Assembly (NCBI RefSeq): GCF_000702585.1
Contig: NZ_JNIQ01000001.1
Coordinates: 380,501 to 444,500 of the forward strand
Source of the DNA: Exiguobacterium aurantiacum DSM 6208
GTDB taxonomy: Bacteria > Bacillota > Bacilli > Exiguobacteriales > Exiguobacteriaceae
Reading direction: 5' to 3'
Length of the DNA stretch: 64,000 bases
Positions 34,131-43,163 of this stretch are shown here, piece after piece. A model generated the notes under the pieces. That model was not told the origin of the DNA. It saw nothing but the letters and a program-made list of their open reading frames with translations, and searched no databases. Within the stretch, counting starts at the first letter, position 1, and each line of letters starts with the position of its first letter. A program made the position numbers and the translations under genes.

Positions 34131-35597
34131 TTATCCTGTTTTTTCTTTATGGAGGCTGATTATCCGCTTCAGGTTGACCGCGATGATGGCCATCGCGCTC
34201 TGTAACGTCATGCCTTTCAGGTCTGACGTCTTGTTGCGCGCCAGGCCTTGCGTGTTCTTCAGTTGACTGTTCTTCGCCTCGATGGCGAAGCGTTTCCGAC
34301 GATGCTCCTTGAAGTCGTCGGTTTGCTCATAGTCGAGCTGGTCACTGTGCTCCCGTGATTTCAATGACACGCTGTAGGACTTCGATTTGGCCCCGTCTTT
34401 GTAACACCCTTTTCGCAACGGACACCGCTTGCACAGTTCGATGTCGAAGAAATGGCTCTCGACAGGGTTCGTCCCGGCATTCTTTCGCCCGCCCCGTGTC
34501 TTGCGGACGGCCATGTGCCCGGCGGGGCAGACATACCGTTCGGCATCCTTGTTGTAGGTGAAGCCCTCCACGCGATTCGGTGATGGCGAGTAGACTTGCG
34601 GGTTCAACGGCGCGACGAGCTTGCACCCCTGTGAGGCGGCATAAATCAGGTTGTCCCGGCTCGAATAGGCCGAGTCGCCCACGATATGGTCGAACTCGGC
34701 CCCTGCCCGATGACTCTTCTGGACGAGCCTTCCCAGCTGATGACCGTCCGATGCTTCGCCGGATGTGACGATGACGGCCGTGATGATGCCCTCCTCCGTC
34801 ATTGCGAGATGATGCTTGTAACCGAAGAAGGATGAGTCGGCGCTCTTATGCCCGGTCCGGGCATCAGAATCCTTGGAGACTTGAAGTTCGACGTGCGCAT
34901 CCTCGGCGAGCTCACGGACCCGGTTCACCCGGTCTCGGATATGTTCGCGTGCCATCAGTTCCGGCATTCCGCTCTCGACGGTCTCCGCGACTCCAAGCGC
35001 ATACGTCAGAAGCTGGTCGATGTTTGACTCGTCCACCTTCTCCGGGAAGCGACCTTTCGCGTTTTCGGTTTCCTTGTAGCACGCATGGCGGAGTCTCTTC
35101 GCCTCTTCGATGATCGCCTGCCCGATCGGTTTTTGCCCGTACCGGGCACGGGAATGGGTCGCGTCGACAATCAATGTCCGTGATTTGAGCAGCCCCATCC
35201 CTTTCGCGACCTGAACCGTGTGTGCGATCAGCTCGTCAAGCAGCTCGTCGTCGTCCATGCGCTGACGGCGGAACTTTGTGAGCGAGGAGGGGTTGATGAC
35301 GTCATCCTCCGGTGCGAGGTCCAGAAAATATTTGTATGCGAGGTCGGTCCTCGCCCGTCTGACGAGGTCGACGTCGGACAGGTTCGAGTGCGCCTTCAGG
35401 AACAGATACTTGAACATCCGAACAGGATGGACGGCCATCCGCCCGTTGTCATGGCAATACGTATCTTCAAGCATCTCCGTGATGAAATCGAACGGGACGA
35501 GGTCGTGAATGAGCCGCAGCTCGTCATCGGCCGGAATCAACAGATCATAGAGGGCCGTATACGGGCTCGGCGGCATATTCGGCAGGTCAGGCATCAT
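34131..35597 (-). CDS. IS1182-family transposase
   Basis: 488 aa, intact single frame. N-terminal DUF772 domain (HPVRMFKYLFLKAHSNLSD, DLAYKYFLDL, SSLTKFRRQRM); DDE core with IVDATHSRARYG, IVGDSAYSSRDN and KRFAIEAKNSQLKN; a Cys-rich patch ELCKRCPLRKGCYKDG near residue 390. Compare the transposase of copy A, which needs a frame change. Confidence 0.93.
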   Translation of the reverse strand: MMPDLPNMPPSPYTALYDLLIPADDELRLIHDLVPFDFITEMLEDTYCHDNGRMAVHPVRMFKYLFLKAHSNLSDVDLVRRARTDLAYKYFLDLAPEDDVINPSSLTKFRRQRMDDDELLDELIAHTVQVAKGMGLLKSRTLIVDATHSRARYGQKPIGQAIIEEAKRLRHACYKETENAKGRFPEKVDESNIDQLLTYALGVAETVESGMPELMAREHIRDRVNRVRELAEDAHVELQVSKDSDARTGHKSADSSFFGYKHHLAMTEEGIITAVIVTSGEASDGHQLGRLVQKSHRAGAEFDHIVGDSAYSSRDNLIYAASQGCKLVAPLNPQVYSPSPNRVEGFTYNKDAERYVCPAGHMAVRKTRGGRKNAGTNPVESHFFDIELCKRCPLRKGCYKDGAKSKSYSVSLKSREHSDQLDYEQTDDFKEHRRKRFAIEAKNSQLKNTQGLARNKTSDLKGMTLQSAMAIIAVNLKRIISLHKEKTG

Positions 35598-35669
35598 CGG
35601 TATCGCCTCCAGATTGATTGTTTTAGCCAGTATATTCCGAAATGACGCACACGTACAGCGCCGCCCGAG

Positions 35670-35766
35670 GGCACGCCGACTCCCGGGGAATCAGCGGGCA
35701 AGGCGAGACCCAGCAGCGACATTGTCGCGATGCGGCTCGACGCCCGCCCCAGGAAAGCGGCGTGCC
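35670..35766. ncRNA. folded IS1182-associated element, copy B
   Basis: Closed by GGCACGCC and GGCGTGCC. Nested pairs are GCGGGC/GCCCGC, CGAG/CTCG and a GCGAC-ATT-GTCGC hairpin. Lies 73 bp upstream of the transposase start, as in copy A. Stems differ from copy A by paired changes, while unpaired stretches (ACCCAGCA, GATGCGG, AGGAAAGCGG) are kept. Confidence 0.65.
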
Positions 35767-35864
35767 GGACAGGGCGGCTGAAGGGCGATGAAAACAGAGG
35801 AGCGCCATCCCTTTCGGGACGGCGCTCCTCTGTTCAAAAGCATTTAAAGTTTTTCAGTGCCCTC

Positions 35865-35985
35865 GCGGCTTGACGGGATCCTCTTCAAAGAGAAACATGT
35901 CACTCTTCAGCGTCGCTTCCTCCAAGTCTGGCAATCCGATAATCTTTTGTTTATATGTGTGAAAATGGTCGGTTCTCGTTGGCAT
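35865..35985 (-). pseudogene. UDG-superfamily-like gene, 5' part
   Basis: ATG 35985 follows a strong GGAGGGGG site. Forty codons (MPTRTDHFHTYKQ, IIGLPDLEEATLKSDMF, FEEDPVKP) lead into the IS. They continue in frame at 34026 as LSIFYAPFEY. The 80 bp between this start and the DUF4236 gene stop hold nothing else. Confidence 0.8.
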
Positions 35986-36067
35986 AAAGTATCCCCCTCC
36001 TCATTTTCCTTTCCCTTGATTCGGTGCGATTAACAAACTCAAGAGAAGGAAGCATGATGAGTCCGAT

Positions 36068-37153
36068 TTAAGTTTGAATCCCCTCGACAGGGGCAAACCC
36101 TTTCGTTTTTCGAAAGTTCATCCGATACGTGAACTGTTCGAGCGCGTCGGACGGGTCGACCCGTGACATATTCATCTGTTCAAGTGTCTGTCGGTCATAT
36201 TGGACGGTAAGAATCAACACGTCTTCTTCATGACCGGTACTCGTGTTCAACTGCTTTTCATATGCTTGGACATAGACGACTTGTACCGGCAGCAACGCGA
36301 ACATTTCCCGGGCAATTCGCAACGCCGCCCCGCACACATAGTCTTGATATAGGTCATAATAGGCGGTCTTTGTCATCGCTCTTTCAGAGAGCTTTCCTGT
36401 CTTTGTCAGGCTGTATGCCGTTGTCGGAATCGCTTCTTGCGCGTTGACATCGAAGGCGACTTGCACGATTTCCGGTGAGGGGACATTGCATTCGAATCCG
36501 CTACCGAACTCGAGCAGGTCGTCGAACGGCTGAAACGACTCGATCACGTCATAATACGTATCGACTTCGCCGAGTAGGACGCGCTTCGCCAATTCTCTCG
36601 CTTCCCGCCATTCCTCATAACGCGTCCGGTCAGCTTCAGCCGCTGCATGCACGTCTTGTTCTAGACGTTGTCTCTGCTTTGATTCTCGGTTGAATAGACG
36701 ATCGATCCAACTCGGTCGGTAGGACTCCAGTTGATCGCGGGCGTTTTGCTCGGTTGGTCCGATCCTATCGACTTCAAACGGCGGCTCCTGATGATAGATC
36801 GCTTTCCAATCGACCGGCTCATCGCACTCTTGATGAATCGAGCGCATCCGTTCGATTCGATTTTCATACAGTTCCACTTGAAGCTTGGCGTGCTCTTGTT
36901 CTGCTAGCTTCGCTTGCTCTCGTTCACGCTTTGCCAATTCATTTCGTTGTTGGTGGGCCGGTGTCTTATAAGAACGCGACGTTGAATACGATATCCCTGT
37001 ACCCGGAAGTCCGACCGTCGATGTTGCTCGACCACTGCTGTTGATCGTGTGCCGTAATCCGCGTGTACCGACACTGACACCGACACCTCGTTTCCCGACG
37101 TTCATTCGCACGCCCGGCGCGATTTTAATGCTTTTACGGAATCGTAAACCCAT
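36068..37153 (-). CDS. DUF4236-domain protein
   Basis: 361 aa from ATG 37153 after AAAGGAGGAGG. The first 60 residues are the DUF4236 pattern (GLRFRKSIKIAPGVRMNVGK, GVGVSVGTRGLRHTINSSGR, GLPGTGISY). A charged coiled-coil segment (RNELAKREREQAKLAEQEHA) and a C-terminal domain of unknown type follow. No signal peptide. Function of the family is unknown. Confidence 0.8.
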   Translation of the reverse strand: MGLRFRKSIKIAPGVRMNVGKRGVGVSVGTRGLRHTINSSGRATSTVGLPGTGISYSTSRSYKTPAHQQRNELAKREREQAKLAEQEHAKLQVELYENRIERMRSIHQECDEPVDWKAIYHQEPPFEVDRIGPTEQNARDQLESYRPSWIDRLFNRESKQRQRLEQDVHAAAEADRTRYEEWREARELAKRVLLGEVDTYYDVIESFQPFDDLLEFGSGFECNVPSPEIVQVAFDVNAQEAIPTTAYSLTKTGKLSERAMTKTAYYDLYQDYVCGAALRIAREMFALLPVQVVYVQAYEKQLNTSTGHEEDVLILTVQYDRQTLEQMNMSRVDPSDALEQFTYRMNFRKTKGFAPVEGIQT

Positions 37154-37216
37154 TCTTCCTCCTCCTTTGTCATTCATCTCCTATTTATAACGTACCATAG
37201 TTAAACCGAACGAGCA

Positions 37217-37245
37217 TTGACGCTTCTTATCCGCTTTTGTATAGT
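37217..37245 (+). promoter_or_regulatory. marR promoter
   Basis: TTGACG, 17 bp, TATAGT; 34 nt before the TTG start. Confidence 0.7.
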
Positions 37246-37279
37246 TAGGAGCGACAAAAACGAATGGAGGAGTGCTCAC

Positions 37280-37711
37280 TTGACTCCAAACGAAACGAGC
37301 TCGACCCACTTGCTTGACTTACTCGCCGAGCGCCACGATCAAATCCGGCGCGTGAGTGAACGGGCCTGGAACGATCAACATGACATCTACCTTTCCAACT
37401 CGGAATGGTACGTCCTCGCCCGAATTTATAACAAAAAGCCGACGATTGCCGAGGTGACGCGGGGCATTCATGTGTCGCGCCAAGCGACTCACAAGCTCAT
37501 TAAAAACTTACAAACAAAAGGTCTCGTCAGTGTCACCGACCATCCGACGAGCCGCAAAGATAAATGTATCGAGCTGACCGAACTCGGTGTGATTTGTTAC
37601 GAGCAAAATGAGGCGCTCAAAGCGAAACTCGAACAAAACATCGCCAATGCGCTCGGGGAAGATGCCTTTAAACAACTTCAAAAACTGCTCCAATCCGACT
37701 GGAAGCTGTAA
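37280..37711 (+). CDS. MarR-family transcriptional regulator
   Basis: 143 aa from TTG 37280, seven nt after GGAGGAG; the longer frame from 37217 overlaps the promoter. Winged-helix core: LSNSEWYVLARIYNKKPTIAEV, THKLIKNLQTKGLVSVTDHP, then TSRKDKCIELTELG. A perfect palindrome over the -35 of the next gene (37760-37782) is a candidate site for it. Confidence 0.88.
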   Translation: MTPNETSSTHLLDLLAERHDQIRRVSERAWNDQHDIYLSNSEWYVLARIYNKKPTIAEVTRGIHVSRQATHKLIKNLQTKGLVSVTDHPTSRKDKCIELTELGVICYEQNEALKAKLEQNIANALGEDAFKQLQKLLQSDWKL

Positions 37712-37741
37712 TCCCTTCAACCACTTCGAAGGGATTTTTTT
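37711..37741 (+). terminator. marR terminator
   Basis: ATCCCTTC and GAAGGGAT arms followed by a T-run, overlapping the stop codon. Confidence 0.8.
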
Positions 37742-37759
37742 GCCTTCATAGTTACCACG

Positions 37760-37803
37760 AAATGTCAACCTAGTTGACATTTCTCATCATGAACTACTAT
37801 ACT
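37760..37803 (+). promoter_or_regulatory. CarD-like gene promoter with overlapping palindromic operator
   Basis: AAATGTCAAC-CTA-GTTGACATTT (37760-37782) is a perfect inverted repeat with 10-bp arms. Its right arm contains the -35 TTGACA (37774-37779); TATACT (37798-37803) follows after 18 bp. A repressor bound here would occlude RNA polymerase. Confidence 0.75.
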
Positions 37804-37827
37804 TGACGAAAGGAAGAGGTGATCGAT

Positions 37828-38343
37828 TTGTTCAAAACTGGTGATTTAATCATCTATTCGACCCACGGAGTTTGCCGCATCGACGACATTTCCGACATGA
37901 CGGTCGCGGGTGAGACGAAGTCGTACTACACGCTCCACCCCATCAACAACGCACAGAAATTGCAAATCAGTATCCCCGTCGATAGTGACAAAGTAATGAT
38001 GTTGACGCTCCTTGAAGCGAAAGAAGCAAAAGAGATCCTCGAATCGTTCCGCTCGCCGGGTGTCGAATGGAATCCCCATCCGAACAACCGCAATCGCGAA
38101 TTCTTGAACGTCGTGCACTCGGGTAACCGCCACGAAATCGCTCAAGTCATCAACACGCTTGCCCGCCGTCAAAGCGAGGCCCTCTTGTTGAACAAAAAGT
38201 TGTATGAACAGGACCGTAAGATTCTAGAGAACGCTAAAACGATCCTCGTGAAAGAACTTTCGCTCGCGCTTGAATTATCGGAAGAAATCATTGATCAACA
38301 AATTGTTGCTTATTTAAGCGAAGAACCTATCGTCACTACTTGA
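37828..38343 (+). CDS. CarD/CdnL-family transcription factor
   Basis: 171 aa, probable TTG start at 37828 (GAGGTG six nt before); GTG 37819 overlaps that site. N-terminal Tudor-like RNA-polymerase-binding domain (FKTGDLIIYSTHGVCRIDDI, LHPINNAQKLQISIPVD) and a helical C-terminal domain. Family members bind the RNA polymerase beta subunit and modulate initiation. Confidence 0.85.
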   Translation: MFKTGDLIIYSTHGVCRIDDISDMTVAGETKSYYTLHPINNAQKLQISIPVDSDKVMMLTLLEAKEAKEILESFRSPGVEWNPHPNNRNREFLNVVHSGNRHEIAQVINTLARRQSEALLLNKKLYEQDRKILENAKTILVKELSLALELSEEIIDQQIVAYLSEEPIVTT

Positions 38344-39067
38344 TTGGCCCCTTCCGTGCGAAGAGGTCTTTTTTTTGTTCGAACATGGCTAGCACTTGCT
38401 CTTTCAGTGGTTGAAAGCTTTGTCCCACATGTCCGTGGTACATGAAATGCTTAGAGCAGAGAATCGTCCCGATTGTCCCATCTTTGTACGTGAAAGTGAT
38501 CGGACCGGCTGCAATCCAGTCTATTAATCGCACTTTCGGATTGAACGTTACAGATGGTTTCAGCAATTCTTTTTCCAGAAGCACCAACAACTCCCCAAGT
38601 GCTTGCTTGCTGTGGACGATTATTACTTTGGGTTGGTAGGAAATGAATAGCTCACGGAAAATTTGACTACCATACTGGATCAAATCAGGATCCACTTGAA
38701 GTAATTGTTTTGCTCGTCTTGTCGGATATGCATTCATGTTCGTCTCAATGACATTAATCTTTCCTAAGGATTTTTCCTCTAAGTCATTCACGAATTGGTT
38801 CAAACCGACCCGCGTACGAGATAAAGAACTCTTGCCCTCAGACAGACGAATCGTCTTTATTTGCTCAATGAAGCGTTCACGATTGCAAATTGTATTGATA
38901 TATTCTTCGACGCTTGAAAACGCATCTTTTGAAATCGGCGTGGCCGGATTAATACCGACTATGAAAACATTCCCTATTGAATCAGGTGATGCACTGACAA
39001 ATGGACGAAAATAGATGTCATGGGAAGGCACTTCGACCCACGTACGTATCTTTTCATTTGTTCGCAT
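38336..39067 (-). CDS. UDG-superfamily-like hypothetical protein
   Basis: 243 aa, start 39067 after AGGGGACCTGAAT. VFIVGINPATPIS matches the glycosylase-type GxNPA loop; ETNMNAYPTRRAKQLL, LFISYQPKVIIVHSKQAL and CSKHFMYHGHVG follow in an order compatible with a uracil-DNA-glycosylase-like fold. This is inferred from motif order only. It overlaps the convergent CarD-like gene by 8 bp. Confidence 0.6.
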   Translation of the reverse strand: MRTNEKIRTWVEVPSHDIYFRPFVSASPDSIGNVFIVGINPATPISKDAFSSVEEYINTICNRERFIEQIKTIRLSEGKSSLSRTRVGLNQFVNDLEEKSLGKINVIETNMNAYPTRRAKQLLQVDPDLIQYGSQIFRELFISYQPKVIIVHSKQALGELLVLLEKELLKPSVTFNPKVRLIDWIAAGPITFTYKDGTIGTILCSKHFMYHGHVGQSFQPLKEQVLAMFEQKKDLFARKGPIK

Positions 39068-39081
39068 ATTCAGGTCCCCTC

Positions 39082-39570
39082 TTAGTCGCTCTCGACAGTG
39101 ATATCTTCCGCGAGCCCCGTGTTGTTGATTTTTTTGTATTGCTCATACACATCCGCCACATCAACGAGTTCTTCCGGATCTAAAAGCAATGTCTTTGATC
39201 CTTTTTCAATCAGAAGAAGTGGATGGTCTTTAAATTTAATTTCTTCAACCAGACCATTCGCATGTTGGATAAGGAGAGTCTCTGTTGTCGGTCTCATGCA
39301 ACGGATTTCCCAGCGGTCGAGCCACTCAAGAACATCTCTCACCTCCCATTCGACATCGAACAGAATGGCGACCAGGATATAGTGTCCTGCATGCTTCATT
39401 AAGACTGCGAAACAATCACCTAACTGAATACATTCCGTCTGTGCCGTCTCCATGTAGTCTTCATAGTTGGGAAGCACACAATATTCGAAACAATCCGGGT
39501 ACTTTCGAAGTTGATTAACATAATCGCCGTACTTCTTACGTTCCCAGTCAGAGAGAATGATTTTATTCAT
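39082..39570 (-). CDS. hypothetical protein, 162 aa
   Basis: Start 39570 (ATGAATAAAATC) after AGGAGGTGTT. Soluble and acidic, with LSDWERKKYGDYVNQLRKYP, HAGHYILVAILFDVEWEVRD and a C-terminal DPEELVDVADVYEQYKK. No family is recognised. It lies 14 bp upstream of the UDG-like gene on the same strand, so the two probably form an operon. Confidence 0.75.
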   Translation of the reverse strand: MNKIILSDWERKKYGDYVNQLRKYPDCFEYCVLPNYEDYMETAQTECIQLGDCFAVLMKHAGHYILVAILFDVEWEVRDVLEWLDRWEIRCMRPTTETLLIQHANGLVEEIKFKDHPLLLIEKGSKTLLLDPEELVDVADVYEQYKKINNTGLAEDITVESD

Positions 39571-39640
39571 GTAACACCTCCTATTTTTATGAATAAGACA
39601 TAATTTTTATAACCAATATATGGATTAATTGTCTTATAAT

Positions 39641-40950
39641 GGCTCATCACCATAACTCGTGGTTGCTATTTTGACGACCGATCTCGAGGCGCAATCTTAA
39701 AAAGAATCGTTCGAGGTTTCGATAGCCATAACCACGGCGTTTGATGAGCTTGATCTTGTTGTTCGTCCCTTCCATCTTCCCGTTCGACAACCTTGACACG
39801 ATGGTCTGGCGCATTGCTTGCTCTCGGACCCGGATCGCTTTCGCGATCTTCGCTAAGGGCCCGCACGGATGGAACTGATAACGGTCCAACCAGTCCGTCA
39901 GCCGCCGTTGCGCCTGTATCTCGCACGTCGCCTTCAGCACATACCGGATATGCTGGAGCCCTTGATAGAGGTTCCGAATGAATGGATCTTCCTGAATACA
40001 GGAACGGGCGACCTCCCGGTCTTCCCCAGTCAGCGTTTCCGGGCGACGCGCGAGCGAACGATCGATCACGCGAACGTGGTGATGGCGTCTTGCCTCGTTC
40101 AAAAAACGACGCCGTCGGCGAAGAGCGTCCGTGAAGAACTGGACGAGGTGGAACCGGTCCAGCACATGTTCTGCCTCCGGGAAGACATGGTTGATGGCCT
40201 TCGCCATCGCCGGTGCAAAATCACTGACGACAGAACGGATATCCCCGGATATGTCTTGAAGTGCTGCCGTGATGGCTGCCACGTCCCGGCCCGGGACAAT
40301 GGACAGAAGCTGTCCACTCTTGGCATCGAGGACAATCGTCGCATAGTGGTGCCCCTTTCTCGTGGCGAACTCGTCGACCAGGACATGCGTTGCACGCTCC
40401 ATCGTCTCCACTGAAGCGTACTGATAGAACCAGCGCTCCACCGTCGTATAAGGGAGGCCGTACTCGCGTGCGACATCTGAGATCGTCCGTCCGTGGCAAC
40501 GTTTTGCGATGCCTTTCCGGAAAACCTCGGTGGAAGTGCGGACGAGCCCGAGACCGTAGTCATACACGAACGTCAAATCACAAGAGGTGCATCTTTGACG
40601 TGGGACATCCAGTTCGATCCAGAGTACACCGACGTTCCACGCATGACCGTGTCGAAAGCGACGCCGCTTTTTCGAATGCTGGATGGTCTTTCTCTGGCAA
40701 AGCGGACAAGGGATGTCATGTCGACCCGGGATGACCGGAAAAACGTTTGGTTCTTCGTCTGACGACATTTGGATCTGAAAAAGGGCTGGAAGTGGAAGAA
40801 GTAATTTGATAAACTGTTGGGACAAAGCGAAAACTCCAATCGTGGTTTGTCTAAGCAACAATTACGATACCGGGGTTTTCGCTTTTTTTCTATGTTCAAT
40901 TCAAAATCCGATGGATTTTATGTGTCAACCACACCTTATGGTGATGAGCC
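39641..40950 (-). mobile_element. ISL3-family insertion sequence (1310 bp)
   Basis: Both ends begin GGCTCATCACCATAA (outer inverted repeat, 22 of 25 identical overall). The flanks are a perfect 8-bp direct repeat CTTATAAT (39633-39640, 40951-40958), the standard duplication length of the family. It lies between the terminator of mqo and the hypothetical gene at 39082. Confidence 0.96.
39647..40825 (-). CDS. ISL3-family transposase
   Basis: 392 aa from probable TTG 40825 (GGAG eight nt upstream). N-terminal zinc ribbon CPLCQRKT with RCTSCDLTF, a helix-turn-helix (TISDVAREYGLPYTTVERWF), then the DDE domain: LVDEFATRKGHHYATIVLD, VVSDFAPAM, and KMEGTNNKIKLIKRRGYGYRN. It looks intact. Confidence 0.93.
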   Translation of the reverse strand: MSQQFIKLLLPLPALFQIQMSSDEEPNVFPVIPGRHDIPCPLCQRKTIQHSKKRRRFRHGHAWNVGVLWIELDVPRQRCTSCDLTFVYDYGLGLVRTSTEVFRKGIAKRCHGRTISDVAREYGLPYTTVERWFYQYASVETMERATHVLVDEFATRKGHHYATIVLDAKSGQLLSIVPGRDVAAITAALQDISGDIRSVVSDFAPAMAKAINHVFPEAEHVLDRFHLVQFFTDALRRRRRFLNEARRHHHVRVIDRSLARRPETLTGEDREVARSCIQEDPFIRNLYQGLQHIRYVLKATCEIQAQRRLTDWLDRYQFHPCGPLAKIAKAIRVREQAMRQTIVSRLSNGKMEGTNNKIKLIKRRGYGYRNLERFFLRLRLEIGRQNSNHELW

Positions 40951-40959
40951 CTTATAATC

Positions 40960-41005
40960 AAAAAGAAAAAGCGAGAATATTTTCGTATTCTCGCTTTTTC
41001 TTTTT
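40960..41005. terminator. mqo terminator
   Basis: 20-bp perfect arms AAAAAGAAAAAGCGAGAATA and its complement overlapping the mqo stop codon. Confidence 0.9.
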
Positions 41006-42503
41006 AATTGTGGACGACGCCTTTCTCCTTTAAGCCGAGCGCCATCGCTGTTGATTCATGAATCGTCTTGAACAGCTCCGGGTGATCCGAGAGCGAGACG
41101 CCATATGACGGCACCATCTCTTTGATTTTCATTTCCCACTCCGGTATCCGGTTCGGGAAGCACTGCTCGAGCACCTTCAACATGACGTGCACCGCCGTCG
41201 ACGCGCCAGGTGACGCCCCGAGGAGTGCAGCGACCGATCCGTCTTCGGCGCTGACGACCTCCGTTCCGAACTGGAGCGTCCCTTTGCCTTGCACCGTATC
41301 TTTGATGACTTGGACACGTTGCCCGGCGACGACGATTTCCCAGTCCTCATTTTTCGCGGTCGGGATGAACTCACGAAGTTCATCCATGCGTTTGTCGTGT
41401 GATAACAGTACTTGCTCGATCAAATATTTCGTGAGCGGCATTTCTTTCGCACCGGCTGCGAGCATCGTCACCACGTTATACGGTTTGACCGATTGGATGA
41501 GATCGAGGTTCGAGCCCATTTTTAAAAACTTCGGCGTGAAGCCGGCGAACGGACCGAACAACAACTCTTTTCGATTATTGATGTAACGTGTATCGAGGTG
41601 CGGCACCGACATCGGCGGCGCGCCGACTTTCGCCTTGCCGTATACTTTCGCGTGATGTTGTTCGACGACATCTCGGTTTTTACAGACGAGGAATAGGCCG
41701 CTCACCGGGAACCCACCGATATGTTTGGATTCTGGGATGCCCGTCTTCTGCAAGAGCGGCAAGCTGCCGCCGCCACCGCCGATAAAGAGGAACGGGGCCG
41801 TATGCGTCTCAATCGTATTCGCCTCGATGTCTTTCACTTTCACTTCCCACAAGCCGTTAGCCAAACGCTTCACATCTTCGACACTGTGTTTGTAATTGAC
41901 CTCGACCCCTTGCTTCGTCAAATGCTCGAACAGCATCCGTGTGAGCGCACCGAAGTTGACGTCCGTCCCTGAATCGATTTTCGTGGCAGCAATTGGTTCA
42001 TCCACCGTCCGGCCTTCCATCACGACCGGCATCCACTCTCGCAATTGCGCCGGGTCGTCCGATAAGACCATCCCTTCGAACAACGGATTATTTGTTAGCG
42101 CTTCCAAACGTTTTTTCAAGAAGCGGATGTCTTTTTCCCCTTGCACCATGCTCATATGCGGAATCGACCGGATAAAATCTTCCGGCTGCTGAATCAAGCC
42201 TTTGTTGACGAGATGCGCCCAGAACTGACGCGAGATTTGAAACTGTTCATTGACGTTGATCGCTTTCGAAATATCGAGCGTGCCGTCTGGCTTCTCGGTC
42301 GTATAGTTCAACTCGCAAAGGGCTGCATGTCCCGTCCCGGCGTTGTTCCATTCGTTCGAACTTTCTTCCCCTGCACTTTCGAGCTTCTCAAACACTTTGA
42401 TTTCCCACTCTGGTACGAGCTCTTTAAAGAGCGACCCGAGCGTCGCGCTCATGATTCCTGCACCGATCAAAATGACGTCTGTTCTCTTTTGGACACTGCT
42501 CAT
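41004..42503 (-). CDS. mqo: malate:quinone oxidoreductase
   Basis: 499 aa from ATG 42503, after AGAAGGATGGGG; the longer frame from 42560 lacks a ribosome site. FAD-binding [14 protein letters not shown] opens the protein; [19 protein letters not shown] and [20 protein letters not shown] are hallmark Mqo segments. Membrane-associated flavoprotein that oxidises malate to oxaloacetate and passes electrons to quinone. Confidence 0.95.
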   Translation of the reverse strand: MSSVQKRTDVILIGAGIMSATLGSLFKELVPEWEIKVFEKLESAGEESSNEWNNAGTGHAALCELNYTTEKPDGTLDISKAINVNEQFQISRQFWAHLVNKGLIQQPEDFIRSIPHMSMVQGEKDIRFLKKRLEALTNNPLFEGMVLSDDPAQLREWMPVVMEGRTVDEPIAATKIDSGTDVNFGALTRMLFEHLTKQGVEVNYKHSVEDVKRLANGLWEVKVKDIEANTIETHTAPFLFIGGGGGSLPLLQKTGIPESKHIGGFPVSGLFLVCKNRDVVEQHHAKVYGKAKVGAPPMSVPHLDTRYINNRKELLFGPFAGFTPKFLKMGSNLDLIQSVKPYNVVTMLAAGAKEMPLTKYLIEQVLLSHDKRMDELREFIPTAKNEDWEIVVAGQRVQVIKDTVQGKGTLQFGTEVVSAEDGSVAALLGASPGASTAVHVMLKVLEQCFPNRIPEWEMKIKEMVPSYGVSLSDHPELFKTIHESTAMALGLKEKGVVHN

Positions 42504-42672
42504 GAAAACCCCATCCTTCTCCCCTGAATTTGTGCGTGAGACCGCCGTATAAATCCCCATTCACCGACAGTCCCTTTTATAATCGTTATATTGATTATAA
42601 CGCTTTTGTGATGTTTGATAAGGGTTAAGTACGGAAAACATCAATGAAACTTTTAGAAAGGGGAAACAGCTC

Positions 42673-43131
42673 ATGAGGCGCGGCGTCAGTTTCAAAATTC
42701 CAAATGCATATGGCAGCTATCTGTCAGAAATATTGCGTCCGATAGAGGTAGAGCGTTATACGTGGTTAGTCGGCGGTGAAGAATCATATGTCGTCGGAAA
42801 CGATGGCATCGATCCATTGTTTCAAGAACCGACCGTCATGGAAGGTGGTCCATTCACCGATTTGATCACTCACGGTGAACAGTATTTGATTTTCGTCGAT
42901 TTAAAAGCTTTTCTGAACGGTCCCATCACAGAAATCGAGACGTATGAGGCTTTTCTCAGTAGTCCTTGCGACCTTGCCGTGTTAATCGTGGATAGCATGT
43001 TCGTCGATATTTACTGCAAGAACCCACGAATGATTGATCATCTTTATGAACATATGCTCGCGTGTGGATTTGCTGACGTCACGTACCTCACCGATGCCAA
43101 CGACTCGAGAACGAAATTAACGATTTGGTGA
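42673..43131 (+). CDS. DUF2691-family protein
   Basis: 152 aa from ATG 42673, with AAAGGGGA upstream. MRRGVSFKIPNAYGSYLSEILRP is the start pattern I associate with DUF2691; YLIFVDLKAFLNG and LAVLIVDSMFVDIYCKN follow. Soluble, function unknown. Confidence 0.7.
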   Translation: MRRGVSFKIPNAYGSYLSEILRPIEVERYTWLVGGEESYVVGNDGIDPLFQEPTVMEGGPFTDLITHGEQYLIFVDLKAFLNGPITEIETYEAFLSSPCDLAVLIVDSMFVDIYCKNPRMIDHLYEHMLACGFADVTYLTDANDSRTKLTIW

Positions 43132-43163
43132 GTCACATGTCAAACATTCAAGGAGAATCCATC

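Larger units (their letters stand above)
34035..35864 (-). mobile_element. IS1182-family insertion sequence, copy B (1830 bp)
   Basis: Terminal inverted repeats of 16 perfect bases, GAGGGCACTGAAAAAC, at 34035-34050 and 35849-35864. Flanked by an 8-bp direct repeat GCGGCTTG (34027-34034, 35865-35872). Terminator hairpins sit at both ends (34079-34121; 35794-35833). It carries one transposase gene and a folded element. Sequence is distant from copy A at 6896-8658. Confidence 0.95.
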
